From Thermoplasmatales archaeon I-plasma (lineage in GTDB: Archaea; Thermoplasmatota; Thermoplasmata; Thermoplasmatales; GCA-001856825), in contig ATMD01000004.1 in the NCBI GenBank assembly GCA_001856825.1, positions 383,919-426,567 on the forward strand: a DNA stretch of 42,649 nucleotides, read 5' to 3'. Position numbers and translations under genes: made by a program. The notes beneath the pieces were generated by a model, which was not told the origin of the DNA, searched no databases, and was given only the letters and a program-made list of their open reading frames with translations. This document shows, in pieces, positions 17,484-25,234 of this stretch (the first letter of the stretch is position 1; each line of letters begins with the position of its first letter).

Positions 17484-18163
17484 TTGACGTTCTCTATAAA
17501 GCCCATCAGTTGTACCTTTTTTACAAATGCATCGACGTCACCGCCCAAGCGATCGGGTATTATAATCAGGATGAACAGCTTCTCCCCTGTCAACAATAGC
17601 TCCCTGTATTTTCTCAGTTTCGCATAAAGGAAGTCGAAGCCGCTCAGCTGCACCTCAACTGCTGCTGTACGGTAATGCCCGAATTCCGCAGTGCTCAACT
17701 CATCCCTTGTGATCACTATTGCATCAGGCTCAACAGATTTCTTTCCTTTCAATGGATAAAGGCTTCCCGCATTGAGCCTATTCGTTGGCACTATCAGCGG
17801 TGGATGGTATCCCTTGTCCTGAAATTCCTTGGCCAGTGAGAGGCATGTTACGAAAACGAAGTTGAAATGTCTCGTTCCTTCGATCTTAACTGAAAACTCC
17901 CTGAACAGTTGTTTCTTATCCTCATGCTCTTCTATGTGGATGAGACCGCGTTCGGAATACCAGAAATGAGGGGTAGACCTTGCAGTTGCAATTACGTCTT
18001 CGAAGCTTTCGAAGCCCGGACAAATGTGGACCTCCGGATGAGAACACAGCACATTAGAATCCTCTAAGACTTCTGCAGGCGTAACGGCATCTTCAATCTT
18101 ACCCCGCGACAGCAATGAAATAAGAATACCGTATCTCCTCTTTTCCTCATCGCCGTTGATCAC
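17405..18163 (-). CDS. Unknown protein with a PD-(D/E)XK nuclease-like pattern
   Basis: 252 residues, no homologue recognised. The C-terminal half has an order of residues like the PD-(D/E)XK nuclease fold: P146-D147-A-I-V, then AAVEVQLS with E170 and Q172, then a helix with K182, K185 and Y186 (KLRKYRELL), followed by the strand LFILIIIPD. This resembles families in which the catalytic Lys is replaced by Gln or moved to the next helix; it is a visual pattern, not a tested match. The N-terminal part (1-110) is mixed and may bind DNA. Its 3' end overlaps the convergent membrane-protein gene by 79 bases, which is unusual. ATG at 18163 is followed by MINGDEEKRRYGILISLLSR. Confidence 0.5.
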   Translation of the reverse strand: MINGDEEKRRYGILISLLSRGKIEDAVTPAEVLEDSNVLCSHPEVHICPGFESFEDVIATARSTPHFWYSERGLIHIEEHEDKKQLFREFSVKIEGTRHFNFVFVTCLSLAKEFQDKGYHPPLIVPTNRLNAGSLYPLKGKKSVEPDAIVITRDELSTAEFGHYRTAAVEVQLSGFDFLYAKLRKYRELLLTGEKLFILIIIPDRLGGDVDAFVKKVQLMGFIENVNYRVQISGRTGPGNNIKFQNSASSVQ

Positions 18164-18271
18164 AACTTGATATATGTTTTGCCGTATTTATTTTTGACAG
18201 TTAACGATTACTTCGGAACACGAATGACTAATCTCCCTCCTTCTTTATGATCAGGGAAGGCATTCATCATC

Positions 18272-18935
18272 CTAGTGAAAGATATTTTCAGTTTAAGCAA
18301 CAAGAGGGCGGAAATATTGTATTTTGATACACTTGTCATCCCGTTACTCAACAACCTTTTCATGAATTCCTTTAAGAGGGAGGGTATTGCTTCAGTGGAT
18401 GCATCTGGTGACAGTACCGGTTATTCCCTCACCGTTGCTGAACACTATCCTTCCATAAGGGAAATGAGCGGTTAACTAGTAAAGGAGGAGAAGTTCGTGT
18501 ATTCATTCGTATCTATGGATTTAGCAACGAGGATGTACATTGGATATTCATTTCCTGTGAAATCGGAGATGGATGCATATCGCAAGGCTCTCGAGATGAT
18601 AGGGAAGATATGTATTGACCTCAAACGGATCAAACTGGGGAAATATTACTCAGATCAAAATATCCTCGAAAACTTCAATGAAAACACTATGATATCCTTC
18701 ATCCCTAAGAGGAATTCCAGGATAAGGGGAAGAAGGAACTGGAAGAAGATCATTGAGCGTTCCATGGATGATCAGATGAACTAACTCGGGAATACTTCAG
18801 GATGAACGCATCGGAGACGGGGTTATTATCAGACAAGAGAGCTACAGGGTACCCGATATATCTGAGGAGAAAGGACTGAAAAGAAACATCGAGTTCTGCG
18901 AGGTTGCAAAGACTAATGACTGAGTAGTAAAATCT
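18272..18935 (+). pseudogene. DDE transposase remnant (IS5/IS4-like), interrupted by an IS110 element
   Basis: Pieces in several frames of one transposase catalytic domain: 18275-18475 (ILYFDTLVIPLLNNLFMNSF and the first-Asp region SVDASGDSTGYSLTVAEHY), 18497-18784 (YSFVSMDLATRMYIGYSFPV, FIPKRNSRIRGRRNWKKIIE), then after a frame change LTREYFRMNASETGLLSD and RRKGLKRNIEFCEVAKTND up to about 18920. The N-terminal domain is missing. At about 18917 the reading gives way to the left end of the IS110 element, so that element probably inserted into this remnant. I did not find the continuation beyond the right end of the IS110 element. Confidence 0.65.
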
Positions 18936-18956
18936 CCTGTCGGTCAGCCATTCTAT

Positions 18957-18984
18957 GCTGCTCTTAGTCAGCATTAAGAGCAGC
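18957..18984 (+). promoter_or_regulatory. Leader hairpin before IS110 transposase A
   Basis: A perfect 10-base inverted repeat: GCTGCTCTTA (18957-18966), loop GTCAGCAT, TAAGAGCAGC (18975-18984). It stops one base before the ribosome binding site GGGAGGG (18986-18992). Copy B has the same layout with other stem bases and a loop that also starts GTCA. Confidence 0.8.
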
Positions 18985-18997
18985 AGGGAGGGAAAAC

Positions 18998-20101
18998 GTG
19001 AATAACGTGAATAAGAAAAGAAGAAATAGGAATAACATGAACAGCCCTGTGGTTGGAATAGACATTGGTGAAGAGAAGAGCACGGTGACGTACCTTTCCC
19101 CTGAGGGAGAGGTTAAGGAAAACTTTGAGTTTGACATGAACACAGATGGTTACAGTGAATTTGCATCCAAGATACCAAGGGAAACAAGGATTGCATTTGA
19201 GGCATCCGGATCTGCATACGTGGTGGATAGAACACTCAGGGAATTAGGCTACAGTGACATAACTGTAGCTCACCCCAAGGAACTTTCGTGGATCGTCAAA
19301 TCCAAGAAGAAAAACGACAAAGTGGATAGTTTAAAATTGGCGAAGCTGCATCTAGTAGGTATGCTACCAGAATCCCACCTTCTCAGTGAGGATGAAAGAA
19401 TATTCAGAGATCTCCTCATACAGAGGGTGAAACTGTCCAGCGAAATCTCTTCACTGAAGAATTCAATTATAGGATACCTGAAGAGAGAGGGTCTCTATTC
19501 CTCATTGCCTGAATCAAACGACACCTTCTCTGAGAAGAGGAGGACTGCAATAATGAATATAAGATTCAACAACCAGAAGGACCTTGTTCTCAAAACAATG
19601 ATGGAAAGACTTGAATTCCTTGAAAGACAGAGGGATCCCTTGGACTTGGAGATAAAGAAGATAGCAAGGGATAACGAGGACGTTAAGCTTCTCATGACCA
19701 TACCAGGCATTGACTACTATCTCGCTTCCCTTCTGTCTTCATACATAGGGGACGTGAACAGATTCCCGAATGCGGATAAGCTTGCTTCCTTCTTCGGCGT
19801 CATTCCTGAGACAAGGGACTCATCATCAATAACAAGAAGAGGCCACATGTCAAAGGAGGGTGCAGCAACAGCAAGATGGGCTTTGTCCATAGCTGTAGAC
19901 ACAATAACACTGAGAAACAAGCCTCTCAAGGAATACTATAACTCAGTGAAGAACAGGAACGGATCAGGGAAGTACGCTCACGTATCAACGATGAGGAAGC
20001 TCATAAGGATGATATACACAATGCTCAAGGAGAGGAAGGAATGGAAGTACGAGAATACAGCGCTCACAGAAAGCAAACTCTCAAGACTTGATGATGACTG
20101 A
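18998..20101 (+). CDS. IS110-family transposase (RuvC-like DEDD recombinase), copy A
   Basis: 367 residues from GTG 18998, five bases after the GGGAGGG site; a start at M14 (19037) is an alternative. The N-terminal DEDD_Tnp_IS110 domain has GIDIGEEKSTVTYLSPEGEV, AFEASGSAYVVDRTLRELGY, VAHPKELSWIVKSKKKNDKV and D-S-x-K-LAKL. The C-terminal Tnp_IS116/IS902 domain has MTIPGIDYYLASLLSSYIGD, RFPNADKLASFFGVIPETRD and SSITRRGHMSKEGAATARWA, including the conserved Ser of the family. It looks intact. Such enzymes insert and excise under guidance of an element-encoded bridge RNA (established for IS110/IS1111 relatives). About 60-70 percent of residues appear shared with copy B by eye. Confidence 0.93.
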   Translation: MNNVNKKRRNRNNMNSPVVGIDIGEEKSTVTYLSPEGEVKENFEFDMNTDGYSEFASKIPRETRIAFEASGSAYVVDRTLRELGYSDITVAHPKELSWIVKSKKKNDKVDSLKLAKLHLVGMLPESHLLSEDERIFRDLLIQRVKLSSEISSLKNSIIGYLKREGLYSSLPESNDTFSEKRRTAIMNIRFNNQKDLVLKTMMERLEFLERQRDPLDLEIKKIARDNEDVKLLMTIPGIDYYLASLLSSYIGDVNRFPNADKLASFFGVIPETRDSSSITRRGHMSKEGAATARWALSIAVDTITLRNKPLKEYYNSVKNRNGSGKYAHVSTMRKLIRMIYTMLKERKEWKYENTALTESKLSRLDDD

Positions 20102-20337
20102 ATCCGGACACACCGGTCAATGGGGACTGCTGCATGGCTTATTGGGACGTGAATGACTTCATTCTCACTTATGAGTGCCATCACCTGTCCCCGCTTTATC
20201 GTCAGATTACATCACAATGTTAATGCGTGTATGCGGAAAGGGCAGTGAAGGCAGTCTCCATCCGGGTCCAATGGATATGTAAATAAAGGAGGTCATCATC
20301 ATGTAATGCAGGAAGGGCTGACCTGAGATTTTACATG
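20102..20337 (+). ncRNA. Candidate bridge RNA region of IS110 copy A
   Basis: This region between the transposase stop and the right end has a series of folds shared with copy B: (1) CCGG-ACACA-CCGG right after the stop (20104-20116); (2) a long hairpin closed by GGGGAC/GTCCCC (20122-20127 with 20187-20192), then unpaired bases on both sides, then ATGGC/GCCAT (20134-20138 with 20177-20181); (3) ATCC-GGGTCCAAT-GGAT (20260-20276). The interrupted hairpin looks like a guide loop. The transcript is inferred; its ends are unknown. Confidence 0.5.
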
Positions 20338-21182
20338 CGTGTCCCAATACCAGCGAAAGATAGATATCATATCTATCTTTAAGCCAAAAATTCTCTACGA
20401 ACGCTACTAAATTTGGGAAAAGGAGGTGCCAAATTAAATCCTCAAGTAGGAAAATTCAACGTTTCCAAGCACAGTTTATTAATTCCATAGCCATTATGCG
20501 AGATATTTGGAACAAAAAGGACTCCAATATTCAAGAAAAATTACAACGAAATACACAAAAATAATCCCCCCAGGAGTTTGTGCTTCAACGTGTAGTATTA
20601 TTTGGCTCCGGTAGAACACCAAAAATTCCGAATACTCATTTTTCGGCTTCTTTCCTACACGGCGAGGAATGAAAAAACAGGAATTTATTTCCTCTACGGT
20701 TTTACTTGATTTTTCCCTAGAATACAAGGCCTTAAGGCACACATCATCCATTGGAGTTTCTTGACGCTTTTTTTGATGTTTTCCCTATAATCTGGCCATC
20801 CTCGGAAATTGTTGCAACTCTGAGATGGATAATTTTCAACAAAAAAAGATTGTCATGCACACAACTAATGGAAGCTCTAAATGAGAACACAGACTTTCTC
20901 AACGAGTAATACCACTCTTGACTATCCATCAAAAGTTAAATCGTTCCCATCGACTCTGACTTTGAATGCCTATAAATTAGCTTGTCCACCCTTATTCCAG
21001 AAGGTTTCATCTACTTCATAGTAAGCTAATTATGCAAGCCAACTAGCTGTAGCCTGGAGTGCATTCCCATCCATCCTACTTTGATAGCCTCTGTGTACCA
21101 TCTTGTCTTGACTTGATCTTTCTCCTTTGCTAGCTTGGTGTACGAATCCCGACCATCCCTTCCACTTTTGGTTGCGGGGGTA

Positions 21183-21219
21183 GATTTGCTTTAGCAAATC
21201 GTAGGGGGTGCAACCCCCT
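21183..21219. repeat. Two adjacent hairpins in decayed DNA
   Basis: GATTTGCT-TT-AGCAAATC (21183-21200) is followed at once by AGGGGGT-GCA-ACCCCCT (21203-21219). The core TTTGCTTTAGCAAA recurs at 21660-21673. They could be the ends of an old IS200/IS605 element, whose TnpB-like scrap lies between them, or terminators of lost genes. Confidence 0.5.
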
Positions 21220-21449
21220 CCTTAGTGTTTGAATTCCATGCATAAACCAGTAACTCCTCTTACTCCCCACCATTGATATTTCACTCGGGTATCTCCTCCT
21301 TTGACACATCATTCTTCGATTTATTCACTCCCACATTTTGCCCATCTAGTTTCCCTTTAGGTTCCTTCTCTAGATGATGTTCGTTTACCACCTGGGGCTT
21401 GTATGCAACACATGGTCACTATTAGCTCCGGTCAGTGGGACTTTCATCC

Positions 21450-21560
21450 TATTCAAAGTACTTTAACTCCACTTGATAAGCAGGTTGCATTGGCAGCATC
21501 TCTTAGCAGGATATTCCATTCAGTTGCATTCCTGTTATGCGATACTCGTTGATGTATGGA
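21450..21560 (-). pseudogene. Possible TnpB (IS605 OrfB) C-terminal remnant
   Basis: On the minus strand the reading HNRNATEWNILLRDAANA resembles the D-R-D-x-N-A-x-x-N-I-L signature that follows the zinc ribbon of TnpB. Only some 30 residues can be read before stops and frame changes. The identification rests on a short motif, so it is tentative; nearby hairpins at 21183 and 21660 fit element ends. Confidence 0.3.
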
Positions 21561-22060
21561 ATCCATCTTGAAGAATCACTTCCGTTATCGGTGAGTTAAC
21601 GTGAAGCTAAGGAGTTGGGAACAATCTTGGAATGCGGTACTTGTGTGCGAGCGACGGTCTTTGCTTTAGCAAATGAGGAGCGAGCAACTGCTGTTCTGTT
21701 TGGTGGTAACTTTCATGAGTCTTGAGTGTTTCCTACTGTTTTTCAGATTTGCCCTTCCCTCCCTTCATCGTTATTCTCAGTACCTCCTGCGTTACTTTCA
21801 AGCATAATCAATTGATTGGACGGGATAACCCATATGGTCTTTCTAGGAGTTCCTATCTCCTCAACGTCCTCACTGAATAACGTTTTGAAAAGATGGATTG
21901 AAGGGACAGGGGACGGGGGGTGGCGATGGCCGGATTCCCCCGTTCCTTCCCTTCTCAAAGCATTAGGTTGAGATTCCGCAGGAAAGATCTCACCAGAGGA
22001 TTGGGGGATATCAGATGCCGTCGCACTTCATTCAACTGTCAGCAGTGATTTTCAACCAGA

Positions 22061-23091
22061 TCAGATATGCATGAGGCGTTCAGCGTTCCCGTGTGCGATG
22101 CGTTCCCTATCGTCTGAGCTGACAGGCAGGTGTTCCAGGAAGTCTCTGGCTTCCACCATGGAAGAATACGGGTAGTCAGCAGAGAACATGATCCTCTCTG
22201 CTCCCACCTCAAGGAACAGGTTCAGGAAGACAGGAGTGAAGTTGAAGCCGCTTATTGTGTAGTTGATGTTTTCACGTAGATAGGCGCCAAAAGGATGTTT
22301 CAAGTTTGTGAGCGCGGCTGGAAGGTTCTGCTCAAGCCTTTCCATCATGAAAGGGAGTGCCTCTCCCAGGTGTCCGATTATCAACTGAAGCTTCGGGTAT
22401 TCGTCAAACACCCTCCGAGAATGATGCGGAGAACGTGCGTTGCCGTTTCGATGTGCCATCCCCAGGCAGCCGATGATAGGCGGTAAGTCAGGTCCGCTTC
22501 AAACTTTCCGGCGTAATATGTATTTACGATGGGCGGAGGGGGGATAGTGGGATGAAGGTAGACCGGCACGCCGAGTGATTCAGCCCGCTCAAAGATTGGC
22601 CAGAAGAACCTGTCATCAAGATACCTTTCACGGCAGTGCCCGTTGATGACAGCTCCCTTGAACCCGAATTGCTTTACAGTTCTCTCCAGCTCGTCTGCAG
22701 CCTTTTCCGGAGAGGATGTTGGCAACGAGGCGAAGGCTGCAAGACGTGAGGGGAACCTTTCAACTGCACCTGCCACGAGATCGTTCGATGAACTGGCAAA
22801 GTTCAACGCGTCTGCCGGCTCCATCTGATCCGTACCGGGAGAGGTCAGCGAGAGGACCTGCATGTCGATCCCCGCATGGTCCATATTGGATATCCTACCT
22901 TCACCCAAGTCTGTAAGCTTGCCCGCAAGTTCATCGTAGCTTGCAACTTATGGATGTGCACCATGAAATTTCGTCAGAGGCTCAAACAGCTTCCTGTTCA
23001 TCTGCATGAGGGCGGGGGTGGAAAAATGTTCTTCCAGTGCAATTACTTTCGTGAGTTTACCATTTCTCTTCGATGTCACTTCTGTCACCAT
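22061..23091 (-). pseudogene. Amidohydrolase-2 family decarboxylase-like gene, one stop and one frameshift
   Basis: From ATG 23091 the frame reads MVTEVTSKRNGKLTKVIALE then EHFSTPALMQ; the K-V-I-A-L-E-E-H-F start is typical of gamma-resorcylate/5-carboxyvanillate decarboxylase relatives. A TAA interrupts at 22948-22950 after 47 codons. The same frame goes on (DELAGKLTDLGEGRISNMDH, QVLSLTSPGTDQ, FASLPTSSPEKAADELER, GAVINGH, PVYLHPTIPPPP) until about 22415, where one base is gained and the second frame takes over (VFDEYPKLQLIIGHLGEALP, IMFSADYPYSS, HGNAERLMHI). All the metal-ligand regions are present: ExHF, the YLHP and IIGHLGE histidines and the SADYP aspartate. Total length (~343 codons) is normal. 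It is therefore a recently killed non-oxidative decarboxylase or hydrolase of aromatic acids. Confidence 0.8.
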
Positions 23092-23253
23092 TCTGTATCC
23101 ATCAAGCTGTTGTTAATAATTTTTCTATCCTTTCCCATTTATGATCTTCACATCCAGTCGTAGACGTTTACATACAATACTTCCATAACCGCGAGGTGAG
23201 GTTCAACAAGTAAACCGGAGGGCTCCATGCGTTGTGAATTACTGATGTGGTGA

Positions 23254-23362
23254 CCTTCGCAGCAGCTGAGCATGCACACAAGAACAACAGTGAAGTGAAG
23301 AACACCATATTTGCCGTGTATTCAGACGTGATAGGATTCATAAGGTTTCCAACGGAGTTTTG
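23254..23362 (+). pseudogene. Fragment of a paralogue of the CRISPR-adjacent 298-residue gene
   Basis: A short plus-strand frame reads VTFAAAEHAHKNNSEVKNTI and then FAVYSDVIGFIRFPTEF before TGA at 23360-23362. It aligns with the end of the 30149-31045 protein (VTESTSSPDPDSRENNGKAR, then HTISVLYSDVVGFIRFPTEI). The core Y-S-D-V-(I/V)-G-F-I-R-F-P-T-E is identical except for one conservative change. Upstream codons contain stops. It is a remnant of a second copy; the intact copy lies next to the CRISPR array. Confidence 0.7.
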
Positions 23363-23398
23363 AACTAGTGCAACTGTTTCAGACAAATAAAACGAAGC

Positions 23399-23836
23399 TC
23401 AGACATGCTTCCAAACAAGACGAAATTTCTTGAGCCTACCCAACGCATTCATTGGTTCTGTCTCAAGTGTCAATTCCCCATGACCTAATGAGTAAAGCCG
23501 CTTTTGAGTTTGACCTACCCAGTTTGGAAAGAAGGACACATCAATGTGATGGAGAACAAATCCATCCTGAATTTCGTACCTTCCAGCGTATCCTATGTAG
23601 AACAAAGAACTTTTCATCTCCTCCTCAGATGCAATAGTTAAATCACCAGATTTGAATTTTAGTCTGTCGTTCATCATGACATTCACAATGATATTCACAT
23701 TCATATTTCCATCAGGACAATAAGCTAGAAAGCCTGTGATATTCGTTCCAAAAGGATGTTCTATTCTTCCCTTCTCCTCCTCACTCTCGAAGGATAATAG
23801 TTTCCAAGTCCCAACGAAATCTGAAGTTCCAGGCAT
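23399..23836 (-). CDS. Lipocalin-like domain protein
   Basis: 145 residues, whole length one small beta-barrel-type domain. FVGTWKLLSFESEEEKGRIE is the G-x-W signature of the lipocalin-like family (Pfam Lipocalin_5), followed by HPFGTNITGFLAYCPDGNMN, a typical P-x-G-x-x-x-x-G-x-L-x-Y-x-x-D-G pattern, and a run of alternating strands (YAGRYEIQDGFVLHHIDVSF). Members of unknown role occur in bacteria and archaea and may bind a small hydrophobic ligand. There is no signal peptide. A TATA-like TTATATTTAC at about 23855-23865, roughly 25 bases upstream of the ATG, suggests a leaderless transcript. It sits between broken genes and is itself intact. Confidence 0.78.
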   Translation of the reverse strand: MPGTSDFVGTWKLLSFESEEEKGRIEHPFGTNITGFLAYCPDGNMNVNIIVNVMMNDRLKFKSGDLTIASEEEMKSSLFYIGYAGRYEIQDGFVLHHIDVSFFPNWVGQTQKRLYSLGHGELTLETEPMNALGRLKKFRLVWKHV

Positions 23837-24029
23837 GGATTCATACTTAAGTTGTAAATATAACTTTTTCCGGAACGCATCTTCATAAAGTCTTGGATAT
23901 CTCTTGGGATATTGGGTACGTCACAACAACCTCTACCCTAAAATTTCTGGCACATAGATTCATTATTCAATGGGTCAATTTAGCCGCTCCTCTACGGAAA
24001 TCCTTAAATTTTTCCTAATATGGGAATTT

Positions 24030-24602
24030 ATGAACGACACCATTCTCATCAAGTCTTCAAACGTCTTTGACGGCATCAGTTTTGTTGGCAGGAAAGAAAT
24101 ACTCGTAAGGGATGGAAAGATCCTTAATGTAGGAAATGGAATCTCGTGCAAGAACGTGATCGACCTAGGTGACATGTTTATTTCGCCTGGCTTCATTGAT
24201 GCTCACATTCATTTTGGAGGCTTCAAATTTGATGAATTTGCCCAGAGTTTTGTATATGAGAGGGATGAGAGCCGCCTCCTTTCCTGTATCCCGTCCCTGA
24301 AAAAGGTGCTAGACTCTGGTTTCACGACGGTAAGGGCATGCGGCGGGAAATATGACATACATCTGAGGGATGGTGTGAAAGCTGGATACATTGACGGGCC
24401 TGATATAATTGCTGCAGGCAATGCCCTTACCCAGACATTTGGGCATGGGGAGTTATCGCATACGTTGCCTGTAGAATTAGTTGACGGCTACTTTGGAAAA
24501 GTATGTGACGGGGTCCCAGAGTGCATTAAGGCCACTAGGACTGTCCTGAGGGATGGTGCTGACTTCATAAAGATCATAACGACCGGTGGAGCACTTTCTC
24601 AA
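24030..24602 (+). pseudogene. Amidohydrolase, 3' half lost at a junction
   Basis: From ATG 24030 the protein reads MNDTILIKSSNVFDG, then LGDMFISPGFIDAHIHFGGF with the metal-binding H-x-H, VLDSGFTTVRACGG, and ends in DGADFIKIITTGGALSQ, the motif with the family lysine. About 190 residues are left of the ~400 usual for imidazolonepropionase-like/Xaa-Pro dipeptidase-type amidohydrolases. At about 24602 the sequence becomes the antisense of a protein kinase; the frame stays open to 24965 only as antisense translation. The second half of the active site is absent, so the product should be inactive. An outer in-frame ATG at 23970 exists but does not fit the family start. Confidence 0.8.
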
Positions 24603-24958
24603 GGGGACAGCACTGACTTTTCTTTGATCACGTCGTCAAGGCTCTTGCCGTCTATGTATTCTATCACGAGGAAAGGATGGTTGTCCACGTTCCCTATGTC
24701 GTATACGGAGACTATGTTCGGGTGGTTCAACCTTGCAGTGGTCTGCGCCTCCCTCTTGAACCTTGAGGAAGTCTCCTCGTCCAGTGAAGTCTTTATCATC
24801 TTCACTGCAACAGTCCTGTTAAGCATCTCGTCCGAACACTTGAATACTATCCCCTTACCGCCCTCTCCAAGCTTCTTAACAACAACATACCTTCCGTCTG
24901 AAAATGATCGAGGTATTTCTCCTCCCATTTCTAATCTTTCTCTGGATAATGAAATCAC
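24599..24958 (-). pseudogene. Hanks-type Ser/Thr protein kinase, N-lobe only
   Basis: 119 residues. It has the full N-lobe of a bacterial-style (PknB-like) kinase: glycine loop LGEGGKGIVFKC, catalytic lysine in AVKMIK, helix-C glutamate in FKREAQTTARLNHPNIVSVY, hinge FLVIEYIDGKSLDDVI, then a stop 10 residues later. The catalytic loop (HRD), DFG motif and the rest of the C-lobe are missing. The cut coincides with the end of the amidohydrolase homology in the other direction, so both were broken by one rearrangement. The N-terminus (ATG 24958) seems natural. PknB-like kinases are rare in archaea, which hints at transfer. Confidence 0.82.
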
Positions 24959-25198
24959 TTATTAGGTTATCGAAAAAATATTTACCTTAATTAAATCATT
25001 AGACGGGATATGTCAACACGGCAGGAAGGACTGACTGATAAGGTTCAACCGCTGAATTCAGAAAGGTCTGCATTGAGTGCCCTAGAGGGAAAGCACCTGG
25101 GTTCGGTAGCCATTAATTGAACCATACCTACCTATTATGAGAATGGATCTTTTATTAGGTACAAGAGCTTTGAATATCATATGAGAATTTAGCTAAAA

Positions 25199-25212
25199 GC
25201 TTATAAATACTT
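25199..25212 (+). promoter_or_regulatory. TATA box of the small GYD/RAM-like gene
   Basis: GCTTATAAATACTT at 25198-25211 lies 24-36 bases before ATG 25235. A start of transcription at or one base before the ATG is expected (leaderless). No ribosome binding site is seen. Confidence 0.55.
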
Positions 25213-25234
25213 AATAAATTTAAGTGCGGTTAAC

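Larger units (their letters stand above)
18917..20337 (+). mobile_element. IS110-family element, copy A (about 1.42 kb)
   Basis: Limits come from comparison with copy B at 25.7 kb. Both begin with TGA(C/T)TGAGTAGTAAA (here 18917) and both end near GAT(A)TTTACAT (here 20327-20336), with the same spacing, giving 1421 and 1420 bases. Between these limits lie a leader hairpin, one transposase gene and a 235-base structured tail. The nucleotide sequences of A and B differ clearly, so they are separate lineages rather than recent copies. No flanking terminal inverted repeat is expected for this family. Confidence 0.75.
20341..22060. other. Long stretch without intact genes; decayed sequence
   Basis: I see no intact gene here. 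On the minus strand 20494-20932 two frames join near 20750 into a possible old gene (EETPMDDVCLKAL-like joint, then RRVGKKPKNEYSEFLVFYRS, LHVEAQTPGG), with no recognised family. Around 21450-21560 (minus) the string HNRNATEWNILLRDAANA resembles the end of a TnpB/IS605 OrfB zinc-ribbon region. Hairpins occur at 21183-21219 and 21660-21673. On the minus strand near 21020-21140 the reading DSYTKLAKEKDQVKTRWYTE is protein-like but lacks a start. The region is best read as a graveyard of mobile DNA. Confidence 0.5.

Noticed and set aside
23168-23386. Minus-strand frame of 72 residues with a hydrophobic stretch
   Set aside because: The plus strand carries the recognisable YSDVIGFIRFPTE remnant; the minus frame is its shadow.
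24603-24965. C-terminal 120 residues of the amidohydrolase frame
   Set aside because: They are the antisense of a recognisable kinase N-lobe, so the open frame is accidental.
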